A stretch of 25,179 nt of DNA, from assembly GCA_018367495.1 (NCBI GenBank), contig JAGZGB010000021.1, positions 1 through 25,179 on the forward strand. The letters are read 5' to 3'. This DNA is from Veillonella sp. Lineage in GTDB: Bacteria > Bacillota_C > Negativicutes > Veillonellales > Veillonellaceae. A program made the position numbers and the translations under genes. Shown in pieces: positions 16,306 through 24,880 of the stretch (within the stretch, counting starts at the first letter, position 1; each line of letters begins with the position of its first letter). The notes beneath the pieces were generated by a model, which was given only the letters and a program-made list of their open reading frames with translations, was not told where the DNA came from and made no database searches.

Positions 16306-17901
16306 TTATAACTCGTGATGAAGTTTAGGTGTTGTTAGGAATGTAACATCTGGATTACGCTCTTGTACCCAGCCCATTTGCCATTCGTTGGAGATGAGGA
16401 CTACCGTGCGATCGCGATTATCTTTTACAATCATCGCATTATCTACACCTTTTAAAGAAGCAATATCTACTTCCCCATCAATCCAACGAGCAACACTATA
16501 TGGTAATGTATTATTTAGTAAATCAACACCATATTCATTTTTTAAACGGTATTCGAGTACTTCAAATTGAAGCATACCTACGGCACCAACTACGAAGGAG
16601 TCAAGGGCACCTGGTTGTTCAAAGATTTGAACTGCACCTTCTTGCGCTAATTGAGTCATACCTTTTTGGAATTGTTTGCGCTTCATCGTATCTTTTGGAG
16701 ATACGCGGGCAAAGAATTCTGGCGGGAATACAGGGAAGTCGCCAAATGTTACCTTGTGTTTTTGTGCACACAGTGTATCACCCACGCCCATTGTGCCAGC
16801 ATCGAAGACACCAATAATGTCGCCTGGGTACGCATCCTCTACGATAGTACGTTCTGTAGCCAAGAATTGTTGTGGTTGAGATAGACGAATCGTTTTATTA
16901 GATTGACGATGCAATACGGACATACCTTTTTCAAATTTACCAGAGCAGATACGCATAAATACGATACGGTCATGGTGATTAGGATCCATATTTGCTTGGA
17001 TTTTAAATACTAAAGCGGAAAAGTCTTCGCTAGTAGGTTGTACCATTTCTTCTACAGCTTGACGTGGAGCAGGGGATGGAGCGAGTTCCAGGAATTTTTC
17101 TAGAAATGGTTTTACCCCAAAGTTAGTCATTGCAGAGCCGAAGAACATTGGAGTTAATTCACCAGCGCGAACTTTATCGAAATCGAATGGATCGCCCGCA
17201 ACATCAAGCAATTCAATATCATCAAGTAATGCTTGGTATACATCATCACCTAATAATTCTTTCATACGAGGGTCAGTCAAAGCTCCTTTTTCAGAGGCTA
17301 ACTTTTCTTGACCATGTGTTTCGTCTTTTGCGAAAAGCTCAATAGTTTCATGTTCTCTATCATATACACCTTTATACTCACCGTTAATACCGATAGGCCA
17401 GTTCATAGGGCATGTGCGAATGCCGAGAACATTTTCGATTTCTTCCATTAAGTCAAAGGGGCTACGACCAAAATGGTCAATTTTGTTTACAAATGTAAAG
17501 ATAGGAATACCGCGTTCTTTAGATACAGCAAATAGTTTTTTTGTTTGTGCTTCTACGCCTTTTGCTACGTCAATCAACATGACAGCACTATCTGCAGCCA
17601 TTAAGGTACGATATGTATCTTCGGAGAAGTCTTGGTGACCAGGTGTATCGAGGATATTGACACGACAGCCATCATAGTCAAATTGCAATACGGAGCTAGT
17701 TACAGAGATACCACGTTGTTTTTCAATTTCCATCCAGTCAGAGACAGCGTGTTTTGCTGTTTTACGAGATTTAACGGAGCCTGCCAAGTGGATAGCACCA
17801 CCGTATAAAAGTAGTTTTTCTGTTAATGTTGTTTTACCCGCATCCGGGTGAGATATGATAGCAAACGTACGACGACGTTGCACTTCTTCTAAAAATGTCA
17901 T
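16306..17901 (-). CDS. prfC: Peptide chain release factor 3 (RF3)
   Basis: This translational GTPase recycles RF1/RF2 from the ribosome after stop-codon hydrolysis. The 531-residue length matches the family (E. coli 529). GTPase motifs are G1 HPDAGKTT (18-25), a switch I region with QRGISVTSS, G3 DTPGHQDF (85-92) and G4 NKID (139-142). An EF-G-like domain II and an RF3-specific C-terminal domain (EYGVDLL, near residue 460) follow. The RF3-typical DTYRTL after G3 separates it from EF-G, LepA and tetracycline protection proteins. The start follows AGAGGTGA on the minus strand. It is a single gene, with a candidate -10 TATAAT at the complement of 17941-17946. Confidence 0.96.
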   Translation of the reverse strand: MTFLEEVQRRRTFAIISHPDAGKTTLTEKLLLYGGAIHLAGSVKSRKTAKHAVSDWMEIEKQRGISVTSSVLQFDYDGCRVNILDTPGHQDFSEDTYRTLMAADSAVMLIDVAKGVEAQTKKLFAVSKERGIPIFTFVNKIDHFGRSPFDLMEEIENVLGIRTCPMNWPIGINGEYKGVYDREHETIELFAKDETHGQEKLASEKGALTDPRMKELLGDDVYQALLDDIELLDVAGDPFDFDKVRAGELTPMFFGSAMTNFGVKPFLEKFLELAPSPAPRQAVEEMVQPTSEDFSALVFKIQANMDPNHHDRIVFMRICSGKFEKGMSVLHRQSNKTIRLSQPQQFLATERTIVEDAYPGDIIGVFDAGTMGVGDTLCAQKHKVTFGDFPVFPPEFFARVSPKDTMKRKQFQKGMTQLAQEGAVQIFEQPGALDSFVVGAVGMLQFEVLEYRLKNEYGVDLLNNTLPYSVARWIDGEVDIASLKGVDNAMIVKDNRDRTVVLISNEWQMGWVQERNPDVTFLTTPKLHHEL

Positions 17902-17940
17902 AGTTCACCTCTATTGTTTCGTTTGTAATAGCCTTGTCTT

Positions 17941-17946
17941 ATTATA
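17941..17946 (-). promoter_or_regulatory. Candidate -10 box of prfC
   Basis: The minus strand reads TATAAT here, 40 bases before the prfC ATG. No convincing -35 is present at the right distance. Confidence 0.4.
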
Positions 17947-18014
17947 TAACTTTCACATCATTCATATCTTTAAGATTATACATGATTTTGGTAGTTATGA
18001 CCACTAAATTGTAG

Positions 18015-18053
18015 TATAATGAAATTTCAAAGAGCGGCTTAGGGGAATAGCCG
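18015..18053 (+). promoter_or_regulatory. topB -10 box and leader hairpin
   Basis: A perfect TATAAT (18015-18020) lies 58 bases before the topB ATG. The leader holds a short stem CGGCT (18035-18039) with AGCCG (18049-18053), closing a 9-base loop, a few bases before the ribosome site AAGGAGG (18066-18072). The -35 is not clear. Confidence 0.5.
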
Positions 18054-18077
18054 TTATTTCATGTTAAGGAGGGGCCC

Positions 18078-20387
18078 ATGCGGTTATTTATTGCGGAAAA
18101 GCCATCCATGGCTCGCGAAATTAGTAAATGCTTGCCGGAAAATAAGAATGTCCAAAAACGGAATGGCTACTTTATCCAAGGTGATGATGTGGTGACATGG
18201 GTTGTAGGTCACGTATTACATCAAGCAGAACCTGGTGATTACGATGATAAATATGTTCGCTGGCGCCCTCAAGATTTACCTATTGTGCCTGATGAGTGGA
18301 AATTATTGGTTACGGATAGTAGTCGTCAACAGTTTGAAACGGTGAAAGACCTTATCGGTAAAGCTGATATTATTGTTAACGCCGGTGACCCGGATAGGGA
18401 AGGGCAATTGTTAGTTGATGAGGTTTTATATTATGTAGGGAATACAAAACCTGTACAGCGTATTTTATTAAATGCATTGGACGAAAAATCTGTTCGTGCA
18501 GCTCTTAATGATTTGCGTGATAATAAAGACTTTCACAATTTATATCAATCTGCATTGGCCAGAGCGCGTGCAGACTGGCTTATTGGAATGAACCTATCTC
18601 GTGCATATACCTTATCTGAACGATATAAAGGTAATAAGGTAACATTACCTATAGGTCGTGTTAAGACTCCAACGTTAGCATTAGTAGTTCGTAGAGAACG
18701 TGAATTAGCCGCATTTAAACCGGTCGATTATTTTACACTAAAGGTTTTATATAATCATCCAAATGGTGTATTCTGGGCTACGTGGCAACCTACAGATGAA
18801 CAAAAGGGGCTTGATCCAGATGGTCGTCTCATAAATAAGGCTATTGCAGATGAATTGGTTGAGCGTTTGCAAGCTGGTTCGGATGGAATCATTAAGGCCG
18901 TTACAAAATCTAAAAAGAAAGATGTACAACGCCTACCATTATCCTTGTCATCTTTACAGGTGTTAGCTGGTAAAGCATTCTCCTATGATCCGCAAACTGT
19001 ACTTGATACAGCACAGAAATTATATGAGAAAAAGTTGACTACGTATCCTCGTTCTGATTGTGAATATTTACCTCCAAATCAATATGGCGATTGTAATGCT
19101 ATTCTCAATAATTTACAGAATGCAGGAGATGAGAGGTTAGCACAGTGGTCTACAGATGCAGATCGTTCTATTAAGAGCCGTGCATGGAATGAAAAGAAAA
19201 TTACCGCCCATCACGCAATTATTCCTACTACGGTAGCGTGTAATATGAATAGTTTGTCTCGTGAGGAACGCAATATTTACTTCCTCGTTAGTCAGGCTTA
19301 TATTGCTCAATTCTATGGTGAGCACGTGTATGAACAAACTAAAATTGTAGTGGAACAATGTAAGGAAGAGTTTGTTGCTAATGGTCGTGTAGTTATAGAC
19401 GAAGGATGGAAGTTACTTTATAAACGACAAAAGTCTAAATCGGTGACAGATAATGATGAACCTGATTTAATTGATGAACGTGGAGCAGAATCTGACTCTA
19501 AAAAAGAGGCTATTGAAGAAACGGATCATTTGCCGGCTGTTAAGAAAAATGATTCCGTTCTTTATACAGATTCCTCTGTAGAGGCAAAACAAACAAAACC
19601 ACCATCTCGTTTTACACCATCTACATTGTTGCAAGCGATGAAGGAAATTCATAAATTTGTAAAAAACGAAGATTTGAAAAAACAGTTAAAGGCTGTATCT
19701 GGTATAGGCACAGAGGCGACGCGTGCTAATATTATTGACGAACTCATCAGTCGTGGTTTTATAAAAACTTCGGGGAAGAAGCAAGTTCTATCACCTACAG
19801 AAACAGGATATCTTTTAGTAGATGCATTGCCTGATGAATTGTTATATCCTGATGAAACGGCTGTTTGGGAAGAACGTTTGTCCCTCATGAGTGAAGGGGA
19901 GGATACATTGGATTCCTTCTTGTCTGATCAAATTAAGTTTTTACAGTTGTTGATTGATAAGCTTGGCTTTGATAAACAGGGAAACTCTGGTCAAATGATG
20001 CCAAATGTAGTTCGCACAATAACGAATCAAAATCGTAAACGACATATGGATAATGAAAATGTAGACCTATCTACTTTGTCTATATGCCCGAAATGTAATA
20101 AGGGACGTATGCAACAGCGTAATGGTAAATATGGTGCTTTTTTAGGCTGTACTAATTACCCAGAATGTAAACATACTCAACCAGTCGATGGAAATTCTTT
20201 AAAGAGTGAAAGTAATATCACTGTGGCTGAAGAAGATAAACAATATAAATGCCCACGATGTAAAGAAGGTTATTTTGTTAAACAAGAGGCGAGGGGCCGA
20301 ATTAACTGGGTATGTAGTAATCGATCTCAATGTAAGACACAATGCTCCGATGTAAATGGTATGCCTAGCATTTATGCGAATAAATAA
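18078..20387 (+). CDS. topB: DNA topoisomerase III
   Basis: This type IA enzyme passes single strands and decatenates replication or recombination intermediates. The 769-residue product has a Toprim domain with E7 and DPD at 104-106 (NAGDPDREGQ), GRVKTPTLA near residue 193, and the catalytic tyrosine Y323 in TTYPRSD. After the core come two cysteine-rich zinc-finger segments: CPKC...C...C near 672-693 and CPRC...C...C near 724-750. A charged, poorly conserved segment (about 452-510) interrupts the core and is likely a flexible insert. It is longer than E. coli TopB (653) mainly because of the fingers and this insert. The start follows AAGGAGG. It is a stand-alone gene with its own promoter, and no plasmid or ICE genes are nearby, so it looks chromosomal. 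Confidence 0.95.
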   Translation: MRLFIAEKPSMAREISKCLPENKNVQKRNGYFIQGDDVVTWVVGHVLHQAEPGDYDDKYVRWRPQDLPIVPDEWKLLVTDSSRQQFETVKDLIGKADIIVNAGDPDREGQLLVDEVLYYVGNTKPVQRILLNALDEKSVRAALNDLRDNKDFHNLYQSALARARADWLIGMNLSRAYTLSERYKGNKVTLPIGRVKTPTLALVVRRERELAAFKPVDYFTLKVLYNHPNGVFWATWQPTDEQKGLDPDGRLINKAIADELVERLQAGSDGIIKAVTKSKKKDVQRLPLSLSSLQVLAGKAFSYDPQTVLDTAQKLYEKKLTTYPRSDCEYLPPNQYGDCNAILNNLQNAGDERLAQWSTDADRSIKSRAWNEKKITAHHAIIPTTVACNMNSLSREERNIYFLVSQAYIAQFYGEHVYEQTKIVVEQCKEEFVANGRVVIDEGWKLLYKRQKSKSVTDNDEPDLIDERGAESDSKKEAIEETDHLPAVKKNDSVLYTDSSVEAKQTKPPSRFTPSTLLQAMKEIHKFVKNEDLKKQLKAVSGIGTEATRANIIDELISRGFIKTSGKKQVLSPTETGYLLVDALPDELLYPDETAVWEERLSLMSEGEDTLDSFLSDQIKFLQLLIDKLGFDKQGNSGQMMPNVVRTITNQNRKRHMDNENVDLSTLSICPKCNKGRMQQRNGKYGAFLGCTNYPECKHTQPVDGNSLKSESNITVAEEDKQYKCPRCKEGYFVKQEARGRINWVCSNRSQCKTQCSDVNGMPSIYANK

Positions 20388-20388
20388 A

Positions 20389-20422
20389 AAAGACGCGTAC
20401 AGATTAATCTGTACGCGTCTTT
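20389..20422. terminator. Bidirectional terminator between topB and the DEAD-box gene
   Basis: A 34-base perfect palindrome (two 17-base arms meeting at TTAA) lies between the convergent genes, 2 bases past the topB stop and 4 before the helicase stop. It is flanked by A-rich sequence on the left, giving a strong U tract on the minus strand. On the plus strand the tract is TTTAGTTTT, which is weaker. Confidence 0.92.
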
Positions 20423-20426
20423 AGTT

Positions 20427-21725
20427 TTATCTGCGTTTGCCACGACGTCCGGTTTGAGAAGTAGAAGTACGGCGTTGGCGTGTATTAGCACCTTTGTGGC
20501 CATGAGCTTTATGAGCTTTAGCCTTTGTAGATTGATAGGAACTTGTAATCTTAGGTTTGTCAGAAGATTTTGCACGTTTTGGAGCAGCACTTGCATTACC
20601 TTTAGTCTTAATTTGTCCATCTTTAGTGTATTTAGTAAGCGTTGCCTGGATGGCGCGCTCAATACGTCGTAGCCAAGATTCATCCTGTGGTGTGGCAAAT
20701 GTAACAGCTACACCAGAATTACCTGCACGACCAGTGCGGCCAATACGATGGATATAGTAATCTACATCGCGTGGTACGTCGTAGTTATAAACATGTGTGA
20801 TACCTTCAATATCGATACCGCGGGCTGCAATATCTGTTGCCACTAAGATTTGAGTCTTAGCTTTTGCAAAATCGCGCAATATTTGCGTGCGTCGACCTTG
20901 TGTCAAATCGCCATGCATTTCAGCAATATTGAGACCTGCAGCAGTTAACTCATAGGATAAGCGAACTGCACCTTCACGTTTATTACAGAAAACAATCGCC
21001 AAAAATGGATTATCTTCTTCAATCATTTTGATGAGACGTTGTGTTTTTTCCTCTGGATTCATCATATATACACGTTGGTCAATAGATTCAAGTGTAATAT
21101 GTTTCCCTTCTGCTGTCACAGAAGCGGGTTTAGACATATATGCTTTTGCAAGATTTCTAATTTTATCAGGAATTGTGGCAGAAAATAGTAAAAGCTGTCT
21201 ATTTGCATCTGTTTGGCTGATGAGGTTTTCAATATCCGGTAAGAAACCCATATGAAGCATTTGATCTGCTTCATCGAGTACGATACGACGGATACAATTT
21301 AAGTGGAGTGAGCCGCGTTTCGCATGATCTAATAGACGGCCAGGCGTACCTAAAATAACTTGAGGGCGACGTCCTAATTGTTGTAACTGTGATTCAATTG
21401 TTTTACCGCCGATAAGAGGGAGGATATCCACATTTAAAATGGTACCTATTTCTTTTGCTTCGTCAGAAATTTGTTTTATGAGCTCGCGCGTAGGTGCAAT
21501 GATAAGTACTTGTTCTTGATGCACATCTGTGTGCACCCGTTGAAGAATAGGTAATAAGAAGGCTAATGTTTTGCCTGTGCCTGTTTGAGCTTTTGCTATA
21601 ATATCATTCCCTTTAAAAACTACAGGGATGGCTTGTTCTTGAATTGGAGTTGGCTCCTTGATACCTTGTTTTTGAAGGGCTTGGATAAGTTCATCACAAA
21701 CGCCTAAAGATTTAAAAGATTTCAT
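20427..21725 (-). CDS. DEAD-box ATP-dependent RNA helicase (CshA/DeaD/RhlE type)
   Basis: The 432-residue RNA helicase probably acts in ribosome assembly, mRNA decay or cold growth. All core motifs are in place: Q motif F4 and PTPIQ (26-30), motif I AQTGTGKT (46-53), PTREL (78-82), TPGR (127-130), DEAD (151-154), SAT (182-184), ARGIDIE and HRIGRTGR (326-333). The tail from about residue 370 is rich in Lys, Arg, Ser, Thr and Gly, with an RRGKRR end, and is likely a disordered RNA-binding extension; it lacks the DbpA RNA-binding domain of the longer DeaD/CshA forms. The start follows AAAGGAC. The exact subfamily is not certain from sequence alone. Confidence 0.94.
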   Translation of the reverse strand: MKSFKSLGVCDELIQALQKQGIKEPTPIQEQAIPVVFKGNDIIAKAQTGTGKTLAFLLPILQRVHTDVHQEQVLIIAPTRELIKQISDEAKEIGTILNVDILPLIGGKTIESQLQQLGRRPQVILGTPGRLLDHAKRGSLHLNCIRRIVLDEADQMLHMGFLPDIENLISQTDANRQLLLFSATIPDKIRNLAKAYMSKPASVTAEGKHITLESIDQRVYMMNPEEKTQRLIKMIEEDNPFLAIVFCNKREGAVRLSYELTAAGLNIAEMHGDLTQGRRTQILRDFAKAKTQILVATDIAARGIDIEGITHVYNYDVPRDVDYYIHRIGRTGRAGNSGVAVTFATPQDESWLRRIERAIQATLTKYTKDGQIKTKGNASAAPKRAKSSDKPKITSSYQSTKAKAHKAHGHKGANTRQRRTSTSQTGRRGKRR

Positions 21726-21757
21726 GGATCGTCCTTTCTATAATATATATTATATTA

Positions 21758-21786
21758 ATTATACCTTATGCATATAGCAGGGGCAA
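21758..21786 (-). promoter_or_regulatory. Promoter of the DEAD-box helicase gene
   Basis: On the minus strand -35 TTGCCC (complement of 21781-21786), a 17-base spacer and a perfect -10 TATAAT (complement of 21758-21763) lie 33 bases before the ATG. Confidence 0.65.
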
Positions 21787-22149
21787 TAAAATGAATTGTT
21801 ATTTACAGTGATGGTTATTAGATGGGAAATTAAGTTGCAATAAAGAGAGTGTATGTTGGTATATTTAAATGATAGTATATTGAGAGATAACGAAATAAAT
21901 AAATGTATATGAGAATGAAAAACATTAAAATATTTACATTTAAACTAAACTTAAAATAACAAATGAGAATGATTAAATTATCAATAATGATTATCTTAGT
22001 AGTAATTCTTATTTTAGGTGGAATTTTTTATGTAGTGGTGTGAAAAAAATACTATACTCTATAAGGTTTATGTAGAGAGATAAAGTAACAGTTCTCATTT
22101 TTATTATGAGAAAAAAATATAAATATGTGGTAGAAATTTACCATAAAAA
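21787..22149. promoter_or_regulatory. Upstream region of feoA with repeated Fur-like words
   Basis: This stretch has no firmly supported gene. It contains several TGAGAAT/TGATAAT words: TGAGAAT at 21910-21916 and 21964-21970, and ATAAT.ATTAT centred on 21989 with 11 of 14 matches to the 7-1-7 Fur pattern. A 7-bp inverted pair TTCTCAT/ATGAGAA lies at 22092-22112. Fur or a similar metal regulator could bind here. The region is AT-rich, so some matches may be chance. Confidence 0.45.
21963..22043 (+). CDS. Possible 26-residue hydrophobic peptide
   Basis: This small frame opens with ATG (21963), has a second in-frame ATG at 21969 and ends at TGA. The product is a short basic N-terminus (MRMIKLS) followed by a run of Ile, Val, Leu and Gly long enough for one membrane helix. 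I recognise no family. No convincing ribosome site precedes it, and a Fur-like site lies inside it, so it may be chance in AT-rich DNA. It is listed because of its position between the helicase and feoA. Confidence 0.22.
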   Translation: MRMIKLSIMIILVVILILGGIFYVVV

Positions 22150-22189
22150 TGATAATAATTGTTGAAATTAATGGTTGGTTTGATATAAT
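22150..22189 (+). promoter_or_regulatory. feoAB promoter overlapped by a Fur-box-like site
   Basis: -35 TTGAAA (22162-22167), a 16-base spacer and -10 TATAAT (22184-22189), with TGA directly before it (extended -10), make a strong promoter. TGATAAT.ATTGTTG (22150-22164) fits the 7-1-7 Fur pattern in 11 of 14 positions and overlaps the -35. Binding there would block RNA polymerase when iron is plentiful. This is the usual logic for feo genes, inferred here. Confidence 0.7.
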
Positions 22190-22267
22190 AACTTAAGATA
22201 TTAATACGCATTATTATTTGGTGTGGTTAATATGAGGTTGTTAGGTACAATAATTAGGAGGTGTAAT

Positions 22268-22501
22268 ATGGCTATCAAGAAATTGAAGGACATGAAACCA
22301 GGTGAAAGCGGTGTTATTTTTGCTCTACATGGCGGTGGTAATGTAAAACATCGATTAGTTGATATGGGACTGGTACATGGTACTAAGGTTCATGTCATGA
22401 AGTTTGCTCCATTAGGTGATCCTGTGGAAATCAAGGTAAAAAACTTTGAATTAGCGCTTCGTACAAGTGAAGCGGGTATGATTGATGTAGAAGTTGAATA
22501 G
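22268..22501 (+). CDS. feoA: Ferrous iron transport protein FeoA
   Basis: This small cytoplasmic SH3-like protein works with the FeoB iron(II) transporter, probably by touching its G domain. The ATG at 22268 gives 77 residues and is backed by AGGAGG at 22256-22261. A longer frame reaches a GTG at 22223 but adds 15 residues outside the FeoA fold. Family features include LKDMKPGESGVI, the HRLVDMGLV helix, GTKVHVMKFAPLGDPVEI and a C-terminal LALRTSEA segment. The stop codon TAG is part of the feoB ribosome site, so the genes are tightly coupled. Confidence 0.95.
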   Translation: MAIKKLKDMKPGESGVIFALHGGGNVKHRLVDMGLVHGTKVHVMKFAPLGDPVEIKVKNFELALRTSEAGMIDVEVE

Positions 22502-22510
22502 GAGGTCCTC

Positions 22511-24880
22511 ATGGCAGATAATGAGCTAATTCGCATAGCCCTAGCAGGTAACCCAAACTGTGGTAAAACTACAATGTTTAACAATATCACAGGGGCTAAG
22601 CAACATGTCGGTAACTATTCAGGTGTTACTGTAGAAAAAAAAGAAGGCCATACAAAATTTGACGGCCAAGAATTATTGTTTATAGATTTACCAGGTACAT
22701 ATAGCTTAACTGCACGTTCTTTGGATGAATTAGTAGCACGTAATGTTATCATTAATGATAACCCAGATCTTATCGTGAACGTACTCGATGCATCTAATCT
22801 AGAACGTAACTTATACTTGGCTGCACAATTGATTGAACTCGAAGTGCCAATGGTTATTGCTCTAAATATGGCTGATGTTGCTGATGAAATGGGCTTTAAA
22901 TACGATATTCCATTGATGGAAAAAATGACTGGTGCTACCGTTGTTCGCACAGTTGGTCGTAATAATATAGGTACAAAAGAGCTATTAGCAGCTACTGTTC
23001 AATGTGCTAAGGAAAATAAAAAACCGGGTGTTATTATTCCTTATGGTGATATTTTGGAACCTAAAATTGCTGAATTAGAAGCAGAATTAGCAAAAGCAGG
23101 ATCCGTAACATATCCAATTCGTTGGGTTGCTGTTAAATTATTGGAAAAAGATGCTGATGTGGTCGGCAAGATTATGTGTCTTGAAAATACAGCGGCTGTT
23201 TTGGAAAAGGCAAAAGCCATTCGTGAAGAAGTTAAAGATCAAGTTGATCTTGATCTAGTATTCCAAGAATATCGTCACCGTTTTGCAGTAGAAGTATTTA
23301 ATGCCATTACTGTAGAATATCCAGCATCTACTGAAACTCGTTCTGATCGATTGGATAAGATTTTGACACATCGTATCTGGGGCTTGCCAATATTCTTGTT
23401 GGTTATGTTTATATTATTTAATTTTGTTAATATAGTAGGAGCGGTTCCGCAAGATTGGTTAGCAAACTTATTTACATGGTTACAAGGATTAGCGACTACA
23501 TATATTCCTGAGGGTCAACTTCAATCTTTGGTATCTGATGGTATCATAGCTGGTGTAGGGGCTGTTATGTCTTTTATTCCACTAATTTTACTACTATTTC
23601 TAGGGATATCCTTCTTGGAAGATACTGGTTATATGGCTCGTGCCGCTTTTGTTATTGATCGTGTCATGCGCGCTTGTGGTTTACATGGTAAATCGTTTAT
23701 CCCTTTATTACTAGGGTTTGGATGTTCTGTGCCATCTGTTATGGGTGCTCGTATTCTGGATAACTATAAAGATCGTATGGTAACGATTTTAATTACTCCA
23801 TTTATGAGTTGCTCAGCACGCTTACCTGTATATACTTTGTTTGCTGCTGCATTCTTTAGTCCGGAAATGGCTGGTATTGTTTTATTTTGTATTTACTTCG
23901 CAGGAATTATTTTGGGCATTATATTTGCTAAAATATTCCGCAAATTCTTGTTCTCTGGCGAAGCAGAACCGTTTGTTATGGAATTACCTCCATATCATAT
24001 GCCTACCTTGAAAGCAACTGCAATGCATATGTATGAACGTACTATTATGTACTTCAAAAAAGCGGCTACATTTATTTTGGCTGCTACTATCCTTATTTGG
24101 TTTATTACATCGTATCCTAATGATGTACAATACTCTCAAGATTATGATGCATTGCATGATCAAGTAGCCGCTACCTATGAAGTAAAAGATGCTCAAACAT
24201 TAGAACAATTTGGTATTACTACAGATGAACAAAAAGATCAAGTTAATGAAATCGTTGATAATATGAAATCTACTGTAGATGATGCTACTTCAGCAGCAGA
24301 AGCTAATGGTGAAAATGCTCCTGAAATTGAAACGGAAGATGATTCTGAAGCTCCTGAATTATTCAATGATATTAAAGATCAAAATGAACAATTGTTCCCA
24401 GCAGCTTGGACTATGTATAAAAACCAAGCTAACTTAGCTGATGAAAATGACAAACTTGATAAAGAACAAGCATCTGAAAAAATGGAACAATCTTATGCAG
24501 CTATGTTTGGTAAAGCAATTAATCCAATTCTTCAACCATTGGGCTTTGATTGGAAAATGGGTGTAGCACTAGTAGCCGGGTTAGCAGCTAAAGAAGTTGT
24601 TGTATCTACATTGGGTACAATTTATGCAGTAGGTGGTGATACTGATCATCCTCAAGCATTGACTGCATATTTACAAAGTGATCCACACTTTACTGCATTG
24701 ATTGCGTTGACATTCATGTTATTCATCTTGTGTTATCCACCATGTATAGCAGCACTTGCTGTTATTAAACGTGAAACTGGATCTTGGAAATGGATGCTAT
24801 TCATGTTCTGTTATGAAAATGCATTTGCATGGATTGCATGTTTCATTTTCTACAATGTAGGTATTGCGTTGGGGTTCTAG
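22511..24880 (+). CDS. feoB: Ferrous iron transporter FeoB
   Basis: This inner-membrane iron(II) transporter has a GTPase-like N-terminus. In the 789-residue product the G domain shows G1 GNPNCGKT (13-20), switch GVTVEKKEG (38-46), G3 DLPG (59-62) and G4 NMAD (119-122). A helical spacer domain runs to about 280. The membrane part from about 290 carries the two Gate motifs, with conserved cysteines in FGCSVPSVMGAR (near 410) and MSCSARLPVY (near 435). An unusual hydrophilic, Asp/Glu/Gln/Asn-rich insert spans about residues 537-660, between a membrane segment ending in SYP and the conserved YAAMFGKAINPILQPLGF block. The frame is intact. AGGAGG at 22500-22505 overlaps the feoA stop. Regulation is presumably by the shared Fur-type promoter. 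Confidence 0.97.
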   Translation: MADNELIRIALAGNPNCGKTTMFNNITGAKQHVGNYSGVTVEKKEGHTKFDGQELLFIDLPGTYSLTARSLDELVARNVIINDNPDLIVNVLDASNLERNLYLAAQLIELEVPMVIALNMADVADEMGFKYDIPLMEKMTGATVVRTVGRNNIGTKELLAATVQCAKENKKPGVIIPYGDILEPKIAELEAELAKAGSVTYPIRWVAVKLLEKDADVVGKIMCLENTAAVLEKAKAIREEVKDQVDLDLVFQEYRHRFAVEVFNAITVEYPASTETRSDRLDKILTHRIWGLPIFLLVMFILFNFVNIVGAVPQDWLANLFTWLQGLATTYIPEGQLQSLVSDGIIAGVGAVMSFIPLILLLFLGISFLEDTGYMARAAFVIDRVMRACGLHGKSFIPLLLGFGCSVPSVMGARILDNYKDRMVTILITPFMSCSARLPVYTLFAAAFFSPEMAGIVLFCIYFAGIILGIIFAKIFRKFLFSGEAEPFVMELPPYHMPTLKATAMHMYERTIMYFKKAATFILAATILIWFITSYPNDVQYSQDYDALHDQVAATYEVKDAQTLEQFGITTDEQKDQVNEIVDNMKSTVDDATSAAEANGENAPEIETEDDSEAPELFNDIKDQNEQLFPAAWTMYKNQANLADENDKLDKEQASEKMEQSYAAMFGKAINPILQPLGFDWKMGVALVAGLAAKEVVVSTLGTIYAVGGDTDHPQALTAYLQSDPHFTALIALTFMLFILCYPPCIAALAVIKRETGSWKWMLFMFCYENAFAWIACFIFYNVGIALGF

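Noticed and set aside
16500..16817. 105-codon plus-strand frame inside prfC
   Set aside because: It is antisense to a conserved GTPase gene, has no ribosome site and matches no family I know.
18078..20387. topB as a sign of an integrative element
   Set aside because: Topoisomerase III genes can ride on conjugative elements, but no relaxase, type IV secretion, integrase or attachment repeat is present, and neighbours are all housekeeping genes.
20372..20698. 108-codon minus-strand frame at the end of the helicase gene
   Set aside because: It overlaps the helicase in another frame on the same strand and spans the shared terminator; the Leu/Lys-rich product reflects the repetitive basic tail of the helicase.
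22223..22267. Longer feoA start at GTG 22223
   Set aside because: The extra 15 residues lie outside the FeoA fold, and the ATG at 22268 has a strong AGGAGG six bases before it.
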